Positions 35,755 through 43,830 of a stretch of 55,243 nt of DNA are shown one piece after another (the first letter of the stretch is position 1; each line of letters opens with the position of its first letter). The translations under genes and the position numbers were made by a program. Under the pieces are notes generated by a model that saw nothing but the letters and a program-made list of their open reading frames with translations, was not told where the DNA came from and did no database searches. Source of the stretch: Eubacteriales Family XIII. Incertae Sedis bacterium (GTDB lineage: Bacteria; Bacillota; Clostridia; Peptostreptococcales; Anaerovoracaceae); assembly GCA_031261525.1 (NCBI GenBank), contig JAISJM010000112.1, positions 1-55,243 on the forward strand, written 5' to 3'.

Positions 35755-35787
35755 TAGGGATAACATTCATTTTATGTGTTGTCCCTA
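35755..35787 (+). terminator. Intercistronic hairpin after third binding-protein gene
   Basis: TAGGGATAACA (35755-35765) pairs with TGTTGTCCCTA (35777-35787), 11 bp with one G-T pair, without a clear T-run. It sits at the same position as the hairpins in the other two importer operons. Confidence 0.6.
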
Positions 35788-35811
35788 TAAAACTAAATTT
35801 GGGAGAAACAT

Positions 35812-36699
35812 ATGAGTACTCAAAATGTTAGAAAGTCGAAATTCGCAAAGGTAAGTGGATTGCCATGGGTACTTCCGGCTTTTGTCTTTGTGGTTGGATT
35901 AATATATTATTCAATATTTTATACATTCAATTTGTCGACTTTAGATTGGAACGGTTTAGATCCTGTTCAAACAAAAGTTGGATTCAGCAATTTTACAAAG
36001 TTATTTGGCGACTGGGTTTTCTGGAAAGCAATTAAAAATACAATTGTCTTTTTTGTCGTAACTTTTGTAATTCAAAATGTCTTAGGCTATATCTTTGCTG
36101 CAATCCTGCATACAGAAGTCAAATTAGCTACACTACATAAATGTATTGTCTTTATACCAGTCATTTTGGCTCCTGCTACAATGGCACCTGTATTTAGGTT
36201 GTTATTTTCTCCTCAGGGATTATTGCAAGATATCTTTAACTGGTTGCATATCGGTATCACCGTTGACTGGCTATCAAAGCCAGGCTCTGCATTGTTTATT
36301 CTGATGATTATTACCATTTGGAATTTCACGGGAATGAGCTTTATTCTTTATTATGCAGCGATGAGCCAAATTGATAAGGAAATGTTAGAGGCGGCACATC
36401 TAGATGGTGCAGGAAACTTTAGAACTTTGCTTAGTATCGTTTTTCCAAATTGCATGGGCACAACGATTTCACTTGCAATGCTTGGCGTAATCGGTGCTTT
36501 GAAAACATTTGACATTCCATACTTGGTTACAACAGGAGGTCCAAACCATGCGACGGAGTTCCTCGGAACATATATCTATAGGCAGGGTATCAGACAGGCA
36601 CATCTAGGTTACGCAGCGGCAATATCAGTCATTTTGTTAGTGCTTGCAATTGGTGGTGCAATCTTGATGAATCGATTGAATAGAGTAGAGGGAAAATGA
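35812..36699 (+). CDS. Sugar ABC transporter permease (third system, MalF type)
   Basis: A 295-aa CUT1 permease with six predicted helices and the loop EAAHLDGAGNFRTLLSIVFP. The first helix begins near residue 15 after a basic start. GGGAG precedes the ATG. It is separated from the binding protein by a hairpin and lies one base before the next permease gene. It forms the membrane channel of the importer for the unidentified glycoside of this operon. Confidence 0.92.
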   Translation: MSTQNVRKSKFAKVSGLPWVLPAFVFVVGLIYYSIFYTFNLSTLDWNGLDPVQTKVGFSNFTKLFGDWVFWKAIKNTIVFFVVTFVIQNVLGYIFAAILHTEVKLATLHKCIVFIPVILAPATMAPVFRLLFSPQGLLQDIFNWLHIGITVDWLSKPGSALFILMIITIWNFTGMSFILYYAAMSQIDKEMLEAAHLDGAGNFRTLLSIVFPNCMGTTISLAMLGVIGALKTFDIPYLVTTGGPNHATEFLGTYIYRQGIRQAHLGYAAAISVILLVLAIGGAILMNRLNRVEGK

Positions 36700-36700
36700 A

Positions 36701-37489
36701 ATGTTTGAATTAAGAAGTAAGAAAAGTAAAGTTGCTCTACAACTTGTTCTGTTGATTATGACAATACCGTATCTGATTCCATTGGTTCAAATGATTATAG
36801 GTTCTCTTGGCGGTATTGGCGTATTGAATTACAAGGCCGTTTGGAATACGGGCGTTGTTCCGACCTATTTCAGAAATTCGGTGATTATATCCGCATGTGT
36901 TATTTTATTAGTTTACCTGTTTAGTATGACAGCTGCTTTCGGTTTCTCGAAGCTGCATATATTTGGGAAAGAATTATATTTTTGGATGATTTTAGTTGCA
37001 TTAACGCTTCCAGAAGTCATTCTATTATCACCGTTGTTTGTAACATTTCAAAGGCTGCATATGTTCAATACGCTCTTTGCTGTAATTTTACCGTTGGCAG
37101 CATTGCAGCTACCATTTATGATTCTTCTTGCGAGAAACTTTGATGATGGGATACCAAATGAATTACTTGAGGCTGCGAGAATTGATGGCGCTAGTACATT
37201 TCAGACATTTTTGAATATCATCATACCTTTAACAAAGCCAATTGCATCCTCTATTGTTGTTCTGACACTTGTAAACTCATGGAATGCTTATCTGATGCCA
37301 TTGCTCTTTTTGCAAAGTTCAGATATGCAGACCGTCACATTGTTACCTCAGTTTTTCCAAGGTGAGTTCACAAATGATCAGACGAAGATATTGGCTGCAG
37401 CTGTTATGACAGCGGTTCCAGAAATTATTGTATACATCGTTATGCAGAAGAACTTTGAGAAAGGTATGAGTGCTGGTGCGCTTAAATAA
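36701..37489 (+). CDS. Sugar ABC transporter permease (third system, MalG type)
   Basis: A 262-aa CUT1 permease, slightly shorter than the other MalG-like proteins here. The loop EAARIDGASTFQTFLNIIIP and the C-terminus FEKGMSAGALK are clear. GAGGGAAAATGAA just upstream, overlapping the preceding gene, serves as ribosome binding site. No ATPase is encoded nearby, as for the other two importers. Confidence 0.92.
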   Translation: MFELRSKKSKVALQLVLLIMTIPYLIPLVQMIIGSLGGIGVLNYKAVWNTGVVPTYFRNSVIISACVILLVYLFSMTAAFGFSKLHIFGKELYFWMILVALTLPEVILLSPLFVTFQRLHMFNTLFAVILPLAALQLPFMILLARNFDDGIPNELLEAARIDGASTFQTFLNIIIPLTKPIASSIVVLTLVNSWNAYLMPLLFLQSSDMQTVTLLPQFFQGEFTNDQTKILAAAVMTAVPEIIVYIVMQKNFEKGMSAGALK

Positions 37490-37510
37490 AGATAATAAGG
37501 AGATGAAATT

Positions 37511-37873
37511 ATGCCATTGATTCAAGTTGATCTAAAAAAGACCGTGTTTAAGGATAAAGGAAAAGATATATCGGAGGCAATACACAATGCGCTGGTGACG
37601 GGCCTTGGCATTGAGACAACGGATCTTTTTCACGTCTTTAGACCACACGAAGAGGACGAAATCATTTTTTCGCCTACCTATGCGGATAGAGATCGGCGGG
37701 ATTTGATTGTAATCAGAATTACAATGGTGAATATGTTTTCACTTGAGCAAAAGCAGACGATGTATAAAGAAATCACAAGGAATCTGGTTTCGATCGGTCT
37801 AAGAAGTGACGATATATTGGTTTGTGTCGCGCAGAATCAACATGAAGACTGGTCTCTTGGCGAAAGGATTTAA
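37511..37873 (+). CDS. Tautomerase-family protein
   Basis: A 120-aa protein starting MPLIQVDL, so processing of Met would leave the N-terminal catalytic proline of the 4-oxalocrotonate tautomerase superfamily. Length and the DRDRRDLIVIRITM segment suit the longer tautomerase group related to malonate semialdehyde decarboxylase and B. subtilis YrdN. AAGGAGATG precedes the start. Between sugar transport and oxidoreductase genes it may catalyse keto-enol isomerisation of an oxidised sugar or its cleavage product. This is inference from fold and context. Confidence 0.8.
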   Translation: MPLIQVDLKKTVFKDKGKDISEAIHNALVTGLGIETTDLFHVFRPHEEDEIIFSPTYADRDRRDLIVIRITMVNMFSLEQKQTMYKEITRNLVSIGLRSDDILVCVAQNQHEDWSLGERI

Positions 37874-37878
37874 GGGTC

Positions 37879-38958
37879 ATGAAGGAAGTTAAAAAAGAGT
37901 TTCTACTTGAACGTTCCTATCCAGTAGAGGTAGAAGATCGCATGCCAAGTACACATCGATGGGGTGTATTAGGTTCTGGCTGGATTGCCAGTTGTTTTAC
38001 AACGCAGGTAACGAAAGCGGGCGGGCACATTGCTGCTGTTGCTTCGCGAAGTTTGGCGAAAGCAGAAGAATTTCAAAATAGATTCCCATCGATTGAAAAA
38101 GCGTACGGTTCTTATGAGGAGTTGATGCAAGATCCAGACATCGATGTAATTTATATTGCGACACCTCATGCACAGCACTATGAGTGGGCGATAAAATGTC
38201 TCGAGCATGATAAACCCATCTTGGTAGAAAAGGCGTTTACTCAAAATTACAAACAAGCAAAAGAAATTATTGATTTGGCGAGAGAGCGGAATTTGTTTGT
38301 AATGGAAGCCTATTGGGCGAGATTCTTGCCACATATTATTAAAGTAAAAGAATTGATTTCAAGAGGCGAAATTGGCGATATTGTTCAGATTATTGCAGAT
38401 CATGGTGTGTGTTTTCCTTTCGATCCCAAGCATCGGCTCTACGCACCCGAACTTGCGGGTGGGGCATTGCTTGATTTAGGTGTATATCCGATCTCATTTG
38501 TTCAATTTCTGTTAGGGAATCCTACAAAAATTCTTTCATCTGGTTCCTCAACGCCTACCGGTGTCGATTCCAATGTTGCGACTATTTTTGAATATGAAGA
38601 TGGCACAGGACCCATTGCCAGTTTAACGTTTGGTTCCTTGGCGTCCTCACCGATTACGGCTGCAATTTGTGGCACAAAAGGGCGCATCGAGATTCATAGA
38701 CAATTTTATAGACCATCTGATTTTACCGTATATTATAACGATGGTTCGACCTATACCTATGTATCTAAGACTCATGAGGATTACGATACAGGACTGGATG
38801 GACTCTATGGCATGCACTTTGAAGCGGCGGAAGTTCAAAGGTGTCTATCCGAAGGTAAGCTCGAATCATCTGTTATGCCATGGGCGGACACCCTTTCCGT
38901 GATGAAAATAATGGATGAAATCAGAGGCCAACTCGATTTCAAATTGCCGAACGAATAA
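37879..38958 (+). CDS. Gfo/Idh/MocA-family oxidoreductase (second in operon)
   Basis: A 359-aa dehydrogenase with an N-terminal extension of about 25 residues, then WGVLGSGWIAS as Rossmann motif. The EKP motif is EKA (LVEKAFTQN), and the catalytic block is LLDLGVYPISFVQFLLG. That combination resembles the dihydrodiol dehydrogenase/D-xylose dehydrogenase/glucose-fructose oxidoreductase branch rather than inositol dehydrogenases. It directly follows the tautomerase (5 bp) and precedes GH43 by 14 bp. It may act on a pentose or pentoside released in this pathway. Confidence 0.88.
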   Translation: MKEVKKEFLLERSYPVEVEDRMPSTHRWGVLGSGWIASCFTTQVTKAGGHIAAVASRSLAKAEEFQNRFPSIEKAYGSYEELMQDPDIDVIYIATPHAQHYEWAIKCLEHDKPILVEKAFTQNYKQAKEIIDLARERNLFVMEAYWARFLPHIIKVKELISRGEIGDIVQIIADHGVCFPFDPKHRLYAPELAGGALLDLGVYPISFVQFLLGNPTKILSSGSSTPTGVDSNVATIFEYEDGTGPIASLTFGSLASSPITAAICGTKGRIEIHRQFYRPSDFTVYYNDGSTYTYVSKTHEDYDTGLDGLYGMHFEAAEVQRCLSEGKLESSVMPWADTLSVMKIMDEIRGQLDFKLPNE

Positions 38959-38972
38959 AAGGAGAAGAATCA

Positions 38973-40583
38973 ATGAAAATTGTAAACCCTGTTTTGACAG
39001 GATTTCATGGTGATCCATCCATGATCAGAGTCGGTGATACCTATTATATTGCATCCTCAACATTTGAATGGTTTCCAGGGGTAAGAATTCATGAATCAAA
39101 GGATTTAGTTCATTGGAACCTCATAACTTCAGTCCTTGATCGAGTTGAATTGCTGGATATGAAGGGTGATCCTTGTTCCGGTGGAATCTGGGCTCCTGAT
39201 TTGAGTTATGCGGACGGGAAATTCTGGCTTGTCTACACGGATGTCAAAGTAATCGATGGTGCATTTAAAGATATGTACAATTATCTTACAATCGCTGACG
39301 ATATTAAGGGACCATGGTGCGATCCAATTAAGCTAAACGGTGTTGGATTTGATCCGTCACTTTTCCATGATGACGATGGGAAAAAATATCTGATCCAGCA
39401 GACATGGGATCACAGAGAATATCATAATCCATTTAATGGACTGACACTTACGGAATACGATACGGAACAGAAAAGACTAAAGCCTGAAACAGCGAAAAAC
39501 GTTTATGAGGGTACCAAAATAAAAACAGTAGAAGGCCCGCATATCTACAAAATTGACGGCTACTATTATATCTTTGCAGCTCAAGGCGGAACGATATGGA
39601 CACATCAAGAAGTTGTTGCTCGTTCAAAATCCATTGACGGACCGTATGAAAATGAACCCAATGGCCCATTTATCACCAATTTTGATACCCCTGACCATTA
39701 TTTACAAAAGCAAGGTCACGGTTCTTTGGTGGAGACGCCGAGTGGCGAATGGTATTATGCATCGCTTTGCGCAAGACCTCTTCATCACGATACCGAAAAC
39801 ATCTACGATCCAAGAGGCTGGTGTCCGCTTGGAAGAGAGACGAGTATCCAGAAAGTCGAATGGGACGCTGACGGTTGGCCACGCGTTGTTGGTGGACATG
39901 GCGGTGAAGTGGACGTCAATGCACCAATCGATGCGATATTGACTGATGCTCCCCAAAATAGTGCTGCGATTGATACGTTTGATTCTGACCGGCTCGATCT
40001 TGAATGGAACACACTCAGGGTACCATTTTCAGAGAAAATGGGCACGGTCGGTGGTGGAAAGCTAGAATTAATTGGGCAAGGTTCTCTTTCGAATAAGTTC
40101 AATCTTTCGTTTATTGCGAGGCGATGGAAAGATTTCGAATTTGAAACCATCACAAAGGTTCAATTTGAGCCATACAATTTCCAAGCAATGGCTGGACTTG
40201 CAAACTATTATAACAGCGAGCATTGGTCATGGATTTTCATAACAAAAGATGATGATGGCAACAATGTAATCGAAGTTGCACAATGCGATAATGGTAGATA
40301 CACATCTTTCTTCAAAGAAGATGCAATCAAAATTCCAGAGAATGTGGATTGGATTTGGTTTAAGACCATCGTGGATCATTTAGATTATTATTATGAATAT
40401 TCCTATGACGGGGAAAATTGGGCTCGCATTCCGCTCAAGCTTGATGCAATGATCCTCTCAGATGATTATGTGAATTTGCATTATGGTGGTTTCTTTACAG
40501 GTGCGTTCGTTGGTTTAGCCGCTGTTGACTATTCAGGATATGACTCAAAGGCGACATTTGATTTCTTTGAGTATAGAGTATAA
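38973..40583 (+). CDS. GH43 beta-xylosidase / alpha-L-arabinofuranosidase
   Basis: A 536-aa protein with an N-terminal five-bladed propeller and a C-terminal beta-sandwich (from about residue 325), the layout of two-domain GH43 xylosidases of usual length. The catalytic residues are Asp14 in HGDPSM (base), Asp127 in GFDPSL (pKa modulator) and Glu187 in VEGPHIY (acid). No signal peptide, so it cuts imported oligosaccharides in the cytoplasm. AAGGAGAAG precedes the ATG. It gives the best clue to the substrate of the operon: a beta-xylosyl or arabinosyl-containing glycoside. Confidence 0.9.
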   Translation: MKIVNPVLTGFHGDPSMIRVGDTYYIASSTFEWFPGVRIHESKDLVHWNLITSVLDRVELLDMKGDPCSGGIWAPDLSYADGKFWLVYTDVKVIDGAFKDMYNYLTIADDIKGPWCDPIKLNGVGFDPSLFHDDDGKKYLIQQTWDHREYHNPFNGLTLTEYDTEQKRLKPETAKNVYEGTKIKTVEGPHIYKIDGYYYIFAAQGGTIWTHQEVVARSKSIDGPYENEPNGPFITNFDTPDHYLQKQGHGSLVETPSGEWYYASLCARPLHHDTENIYDPRGWCPLGRETSIQKVEWDADGWPRVVGGHGGEVDVNAPIDAILTDAPQNSAAIDTFDSDRLDLEWNTLRVPFSEKMGTVGGGKLELIGQGSLSNKFNLSFIARRWKDFEFETITKVQFEPYNFQAMAGLANYYNSEHWSWIFITKDDDGNNVIEVAQCDNGRYTSFFKEDAIKIPENVDWIWFKTIVDHLDYYYEYSYDGENWARIPLKLDAMILSDDYVNLHYGGFFTGAFVGLAAVDYSGYDSKATFDFFEYRV

Positions 40584-40606
40584 CGTATGGAAAGCGTAGG
40601 TAATTT

Positions 40607-41350
40607 ATGAGTAAACGATTAGAACATGAGTTGTGCGTCGTTACAGGTGCTGCAAATGGGATTGGCCGAGCCATCGCAGAACGTTTCCTCCTCGAGGGCG
40701 CGGACTTGATTGTCGCTGATTTTGATGTTGATACAGCGAAAAAGGTATATGAAAATAATAGCCAAGTTGTTGATATCATTAAAATTGATGCAACGAAGAT
40801 TGAAGATCTAGAAAAAATAGCTGCATCTGTCGAAAAAACAGGACGTAAGCTGAAAGCAGTTCTACCGATTGTTGGCAATGGACCACAAAACCCAATTGAG
40901 GCAATTACACCGGAAGAATATCATCTGACAATGAACTTGAATGTCTTTTCTTCCTTTTTCACAGTACAGAAATTATTGCCTTATATGTCAAATAATTCTG
41001 CAATTGTCCTCATATCGTCCATTGCAGGATTCCAAGGCGGAAAAGACGCCATCATTTATAATGCAGCGAAAGCCGCAATCAGGTCCATGGCGCGCTCCTT
41101 CACAGGAGAGTTAGCAGAAAGAGGCATCAGGGCAAATGCAATCAGTCCTGGTCCTACAGAGACAAAGGCATTTACAGAATTCGTAAAGGGCGACGAAGAA
41201 ATTAGAAATAGCATCGTATCACAATTGCCTGTCGGACATATTGGTCAGCCGAGCGAGATTGCATCGGTCGCGTTATTTCTAGCATCTGATGAATCCTCCT
41301 ATGTTACGGGCGCTGAAATTATTACAGACGGTGGATTTACGAACAGGTAA
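40607..41350 (+). CDS. Short-chain dehydrogenase/reductase
   Basis: A 247-aa classical SDR: TGAANGIG (residues 13-20), the catalytic Ser in LISSIAG, YNAAK with the catalytic Tyr and Lys, and the C-terminal SYVTGAEIITDGGFTNR typical of FabG-like dehydrogenases. Asp in IVADFDVD after the second strand suggests NAD rather than NADP. The usual NNAG is VGNGP here. It is cotranscribed with GH43 and the VOC gene. A sugar or keto-acid substrate is likely, but fatty-acid or other substrates cannot be excluded. Confidence 0.87.
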   Translation: MSKRLEHELCVVTGAANGIGRAIAERFLLEGADLIVADFDVDTAKKVYENNSQVVDIIKIDATKIEDLEKIAASVEKTGRKLKAVLPIVGNGPQNPIEAITPEEYHLTMNLNVFSSFFTVQKLLPYMSNNSAIVLISSIAGFQGGKDAIIYNAAKAAIRSMARSFTGELAERGIRANAISPGPTETKAFTEFVKGDEEIRNSIVSQLPVGHIGQPSEIASVALFLASDESSYVTGAEIITDGGFTNR

Positions 41351-41393
41351 GATATCGGTATGATACGATACGGTAAGATAAGGGAGAATACAA

Positions 41394-41855
41394 ATGGCAT
41401 TATCATCAACAAATATTGTGAAAGTGATTGTCGTAACTGACGATCTCGAAAAAACAGTTTCGGCATATAAGACATTGCTCGGAACAGGCTCAGAGCCACA
41501 GACGTCAGATGACGCACATAAGGAAGTAAGAACACCCTATATGAAATATAAAGGTGAGGCTATCACCGATACGCCAATGAAAGTAGACAGTGTATTTTCA
41601 GACAATTTCTGGTTTGAAATCATTCAGCCACTTGGGGATAATGATCCTTGGGCAGCTTGGCTTAAAGACCATGGTACGTCCATTTGCTCCATTTGCCTGT
41701 TGTCTGACGGACCTTTAGAAGCTGATGAAGAAGTCCTGAAAAACGCTGGATTTGATTCTATTTTCAAACATGAAAAAGGATATGAAGCGTATGAGTATTT
41801 TGATACTTCAGAAGCACTCGGCGTGCTCACTGAGGTGAAAGAACAGTATAAATAA
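41394..41855 (+). CDS. VOC-family protein (second in operon)
   Basis: A 153-aa glyoxalase-fold protein, distantly similar to the VOC protein at 33048 (shared FWFEIIQP / LQLELIQP strand). The metal ligands are less clear here: the first strand reads VKVIVVTDD without His or Gln, and the position of the second-module His holds Ser-Ile (TSICSICLL). This copy may be a binding or non-metal variant. AAGGGAGAA precedes the start. It is the last gene before the operon terminator. Confidence 0.78.
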   Translation: MALSSTNIVKVIVVTDDLEKTVSAYKTLLGTGSEPQTSDDAHKEVRTPYMKYKGEAITDTPMKVDSVFSDNFWFEIIQPLGDNDPWAAWLKDHGTSICSICLLSDGPLEADEEVLKNAGFDSIFKHEKGYEAYEYFDTSEALGVLTEVKEQYK

Positions 41856-41880
41856 GATAGATAAGATAGGTAGAAATAGA

Positions 41881-41909
41881 AAAAGCGCGACAACTTGTCG
41901 TGCTTTTTT
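41881..41909 (+). terminator. Rho-independent terminator of the oxidoreductase/GH43 operon
   Basis: AAAAGCGCGACAA pairs with TTGTCGTGCTTTT (one internal mismatch), ending in a T-run. It closes the unit that began at 31881. Confidence 0.85.
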
Positions 41910-41963
41910 AATATATAGAACTAAATATTGAACGAGCCGTGAAGATGGCGGGTTGAAAATCGA

Positions 41964-42011
41964 TTGACAATCTGGCTTCTAATGATTAGAACGTTATTAT
42001 AATCATTAGAA
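41964..42011 (+). promoter_or_regulatory. Promoter with twin palindromic operators upstream of a dead regulator gene
   Basis: TTGACA (41964-41969), 17 bp, TAGAAC (41987-41992). The perfect-armed palindrome TTCTAATGATTAGAA (41977-41991) overlaps the -10, and a second copy TTATAATCATTAGAA starts exactly 20 bp later. Two sites two helical turns apart over a promoter indicate autoregulation by the AlbA_2-type DNA-binding protein whose decayed gene follows. Confidence 0.65.
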
Positions 42012-42041
42012 GCGCTAAGATGTTTAAGGAGCGATGCGATT

Positions 42042-42222
42042 ATGTTTCAGGAGAGCACAACTGTTGAATTAAAAAGAGAATATACAGACGATATAAAAAA
42101 GACTGTTCTTGCATTTGCAAATACAGACGGAGGTAAGATTTATATTGGAATTGAGGATGATGTCAGATGGACTGATTGAAAAAGTTGGAATGGGTAAAAA
42201 TGTGAAGTATCAAAAGATTTGA
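42042..42222 (+). pseudogene. AlbA_2-type ATP-dependent regulator, internal deletion remnant
   Basis: The start MFQESTTVELKREYTDD, followed by KTVLAFANTDGGKIYIGIEDD, is the N-terminus of the AlbA_2/RecG-like putative transcriptional regulator family. After about 40 codons the frame meets a stop. In another frame the last 20 codons read DGLIEKVGMGKNVKYQKI and end at 42222, which matches the winged-helix tail of the same family. The middle, more than 1 kb in normal members, is missing. AAGGAG precedes the start and the operators upstream are intact. Confidence 0.8.
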
Positions 42223-42283
42223 TATCAATATTGATAGCGACTATGTTCTACTATTATATGCTAATCGTCTAATCCACTTTTAC

Positions 42284-42991
42284 CTACCTAATACGAAGTC
42301 GCCGCAGGCGATAAGAATTCATCGCATTCACAAGCAGCCGATCCATCAGATAATTGTTGGAGGCAGCGCCGACGGCGCTGCCAATGACGGGTACGAGCTG
42401 CAGCAATTTTGCCGTGTCGAGATAGTCGCGATATTCAATCTGGAATTTTTCCCAATCAACGACATCGGGGTGATGGTCATCCCAATTTTCGATGATTTCA
42501 TAGACGGTAAGCCGATGCGCTCTGCTCGAAAATGCCATCTGAAACACGTACAGAATAAATAAGCGTTCACTCGGTTCATCGATATCATAGCCATACAGTT
42601 TTGCGCAGTCAAACAGAAATTTGATTTTGATGGCAATCAGCGATGGTAAGTCTGCAAGTCCGAGAATCAGCCCGCCTGCACCGATACCAGCACCACTCAC
42701 GACGGCAGATTTCTTGTAGCTCTTAAATTGCTGTAAGGCCAAAAAGTCGCTTTCAGACAAGGATAAATCGCTAGTATCTTCGTGTATGGTTGTGAGGCCC
42801 GAACCAAACATCACCGTTTTGACCATACCGCTCATCGTTGTTGAGATGGTGTCCTGCACCTTTTGTGGAATGAGTTTCTGCGTCTTGGTCTGCACACCTT
42901 TGGAGGCGCTTTCCAGTAAATTTGCCTTCTTTTGCATCTCTTTGCGCCATTTATCTAGGTCATCATTTACTTTGCGTTCATATAAATTCAT
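42284..42991 (-). CDS. EcsC-family protein
   Basis: A 235-aa protein matching the EcsC family: the Gly-rich hydrophobic segment AVVSGAGIGAGGLILGLADL near residues 95-115, the SLIAIKIKFLFDCAKLYGYD block, and a late LVPVIGSAVGAASNNYLMDRL motif. The hydrophobic stretches suggest membrane association. Named after the third gene of the Bacillus ecs locus, the family has no firm function. It is coupled (ATGA overlap) to a sugar-isomerase-like gene and an AraC gene, an odd setting that may be incidental. Confidence 0.85.
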   Translation of the reverse strand: MNLYERKVNDDLDKWRKEMQKKANLLESASKGVQTKTQKLIPQKVQDTISTTMSGMVKTVMFGSGLTTIHEDTSDLSLSESDFLALQQFKSYKKSAVVSGAGIGAGGLILGLADLPSLIAIKIKFLFDCAKLYGYDIDEPSERLFILYVFQMAFSSRAHRLTVYEIIENWDDHHPDVVDWEKFQIEYRDYLDTAKLLQLVPVIGSAVGAASNNYLMDRLLVNAMNSYRLRRLRIR

Positions 42992-43830
42992 CGTGCAATC
43001 TCCCTACGAGCATGTGCAATCGCTTCATCTTTCGTCTCCTCAAGCACAATATTGATATAGGGTTTGTGTGCGGCAATCAGTGCAAGCAAGCCATGCGTAT
43101 CCATCAACCCCTCCCCAAAATTCACAGGGATGAGATTTCCATCTGGATTAACAACGAAATCCTTGACATGAAATGCGACAATTTTGTCGCCAAATTGTTC
43201 CAGCGCCTCGCGGACAATTTGGACTTGTTCCTGATAATTCTCGTTTGTGACGAGGTTTGTCGCATCGATGATGATTCCCAGATAGTCCGAATCAATCGCA
43301 TCGATTAGCTCTTTGGTTCGGGCGATAGAATAAAGAGGGTGGTTGATACCTGGCTCTATGGCAACGATGGTACCATGTTTTTCACCGCAGTGTACCAGAC
43401 GTCTTACCGTTTCGCAGACAGAATCAAAAGCCGCATCTGTGTAATTCTCCTCCGTATAGTGAATCTCGGCGTCTACGCAGCCCGTTTCCGTTGCAACCAT
43501 TGACGCTCCAAAATACTTTGCATGGCGGATATAGGATTCAAATTTGTCCAGCAGAATCTCGCGCTCGGATAAATCGGGATGAATCATATTGATATAGCAG
43601 CTCAATACTGCGATCTGTACGTCCTCTTTTGCAAATTCATTTTTAATCAATGTTCCCATGCCAGGATTTAAACTACTGGCATTACTTTGCATATCTGGAA
43701 ACGACATGCCAAGGGAGAGTTGCACATTTTTAATCCCTAGGTTATGAATTGCATGGGCGAGCTCGTGAGGTGTGCCGTTGCCTGTGCCTTTGCCTGTGAT
43801 GTCGTGTCCTCTTACTGTCAAATTAAACAT
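42988..43830 (-). CDS. Sugar phosphate isomerase/epimerase-like TIM barrel
   Basis: A 280-aa AP_endonuc_2-type TIM barrel. The metal-binding residues are visible: Glu in VAIEPGINH, Asp in IIIDATN, His in AFHVKDF and Glu in VLEETKDE. AAGGAG precedes the Met chosen here; the longer frame would start inside the AraC gene. It overlaps the AraC stop by a few bases and the EcsC start by four, so three genes are coupled. With the divergent Gfo/Idh/MocA gene it forms a dehydrogenase-isomerase pair, as in inositol or keto-sugar catabolism. The true substrate is unknown. Confidence 0.85.
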   Translation of the reverse strand: MFNLTVRGHDITGKGTGNGTPHELAHAIHNLGIKNVQLSLGMSFPDMQSNASSLNPGMGTLIKNEFAKEDVQIAVLSCYINMIHPDLSEREILLDKFESYIRHAKYFGASMVATETGCVDAEIHYTEENYTDAAFDSVCETVRRLVHCGEKHGTIVAIEPGINHPLYSIARTKELIDAIDSDYLGIIIDATNLVTNENYQEQVQIVREALEQFGDKIVAFHVKDFVVNPDGNLIPVNFGEGLMDTHGLLALIAAHKPYINIVLEETKDEAIAHARREIAR

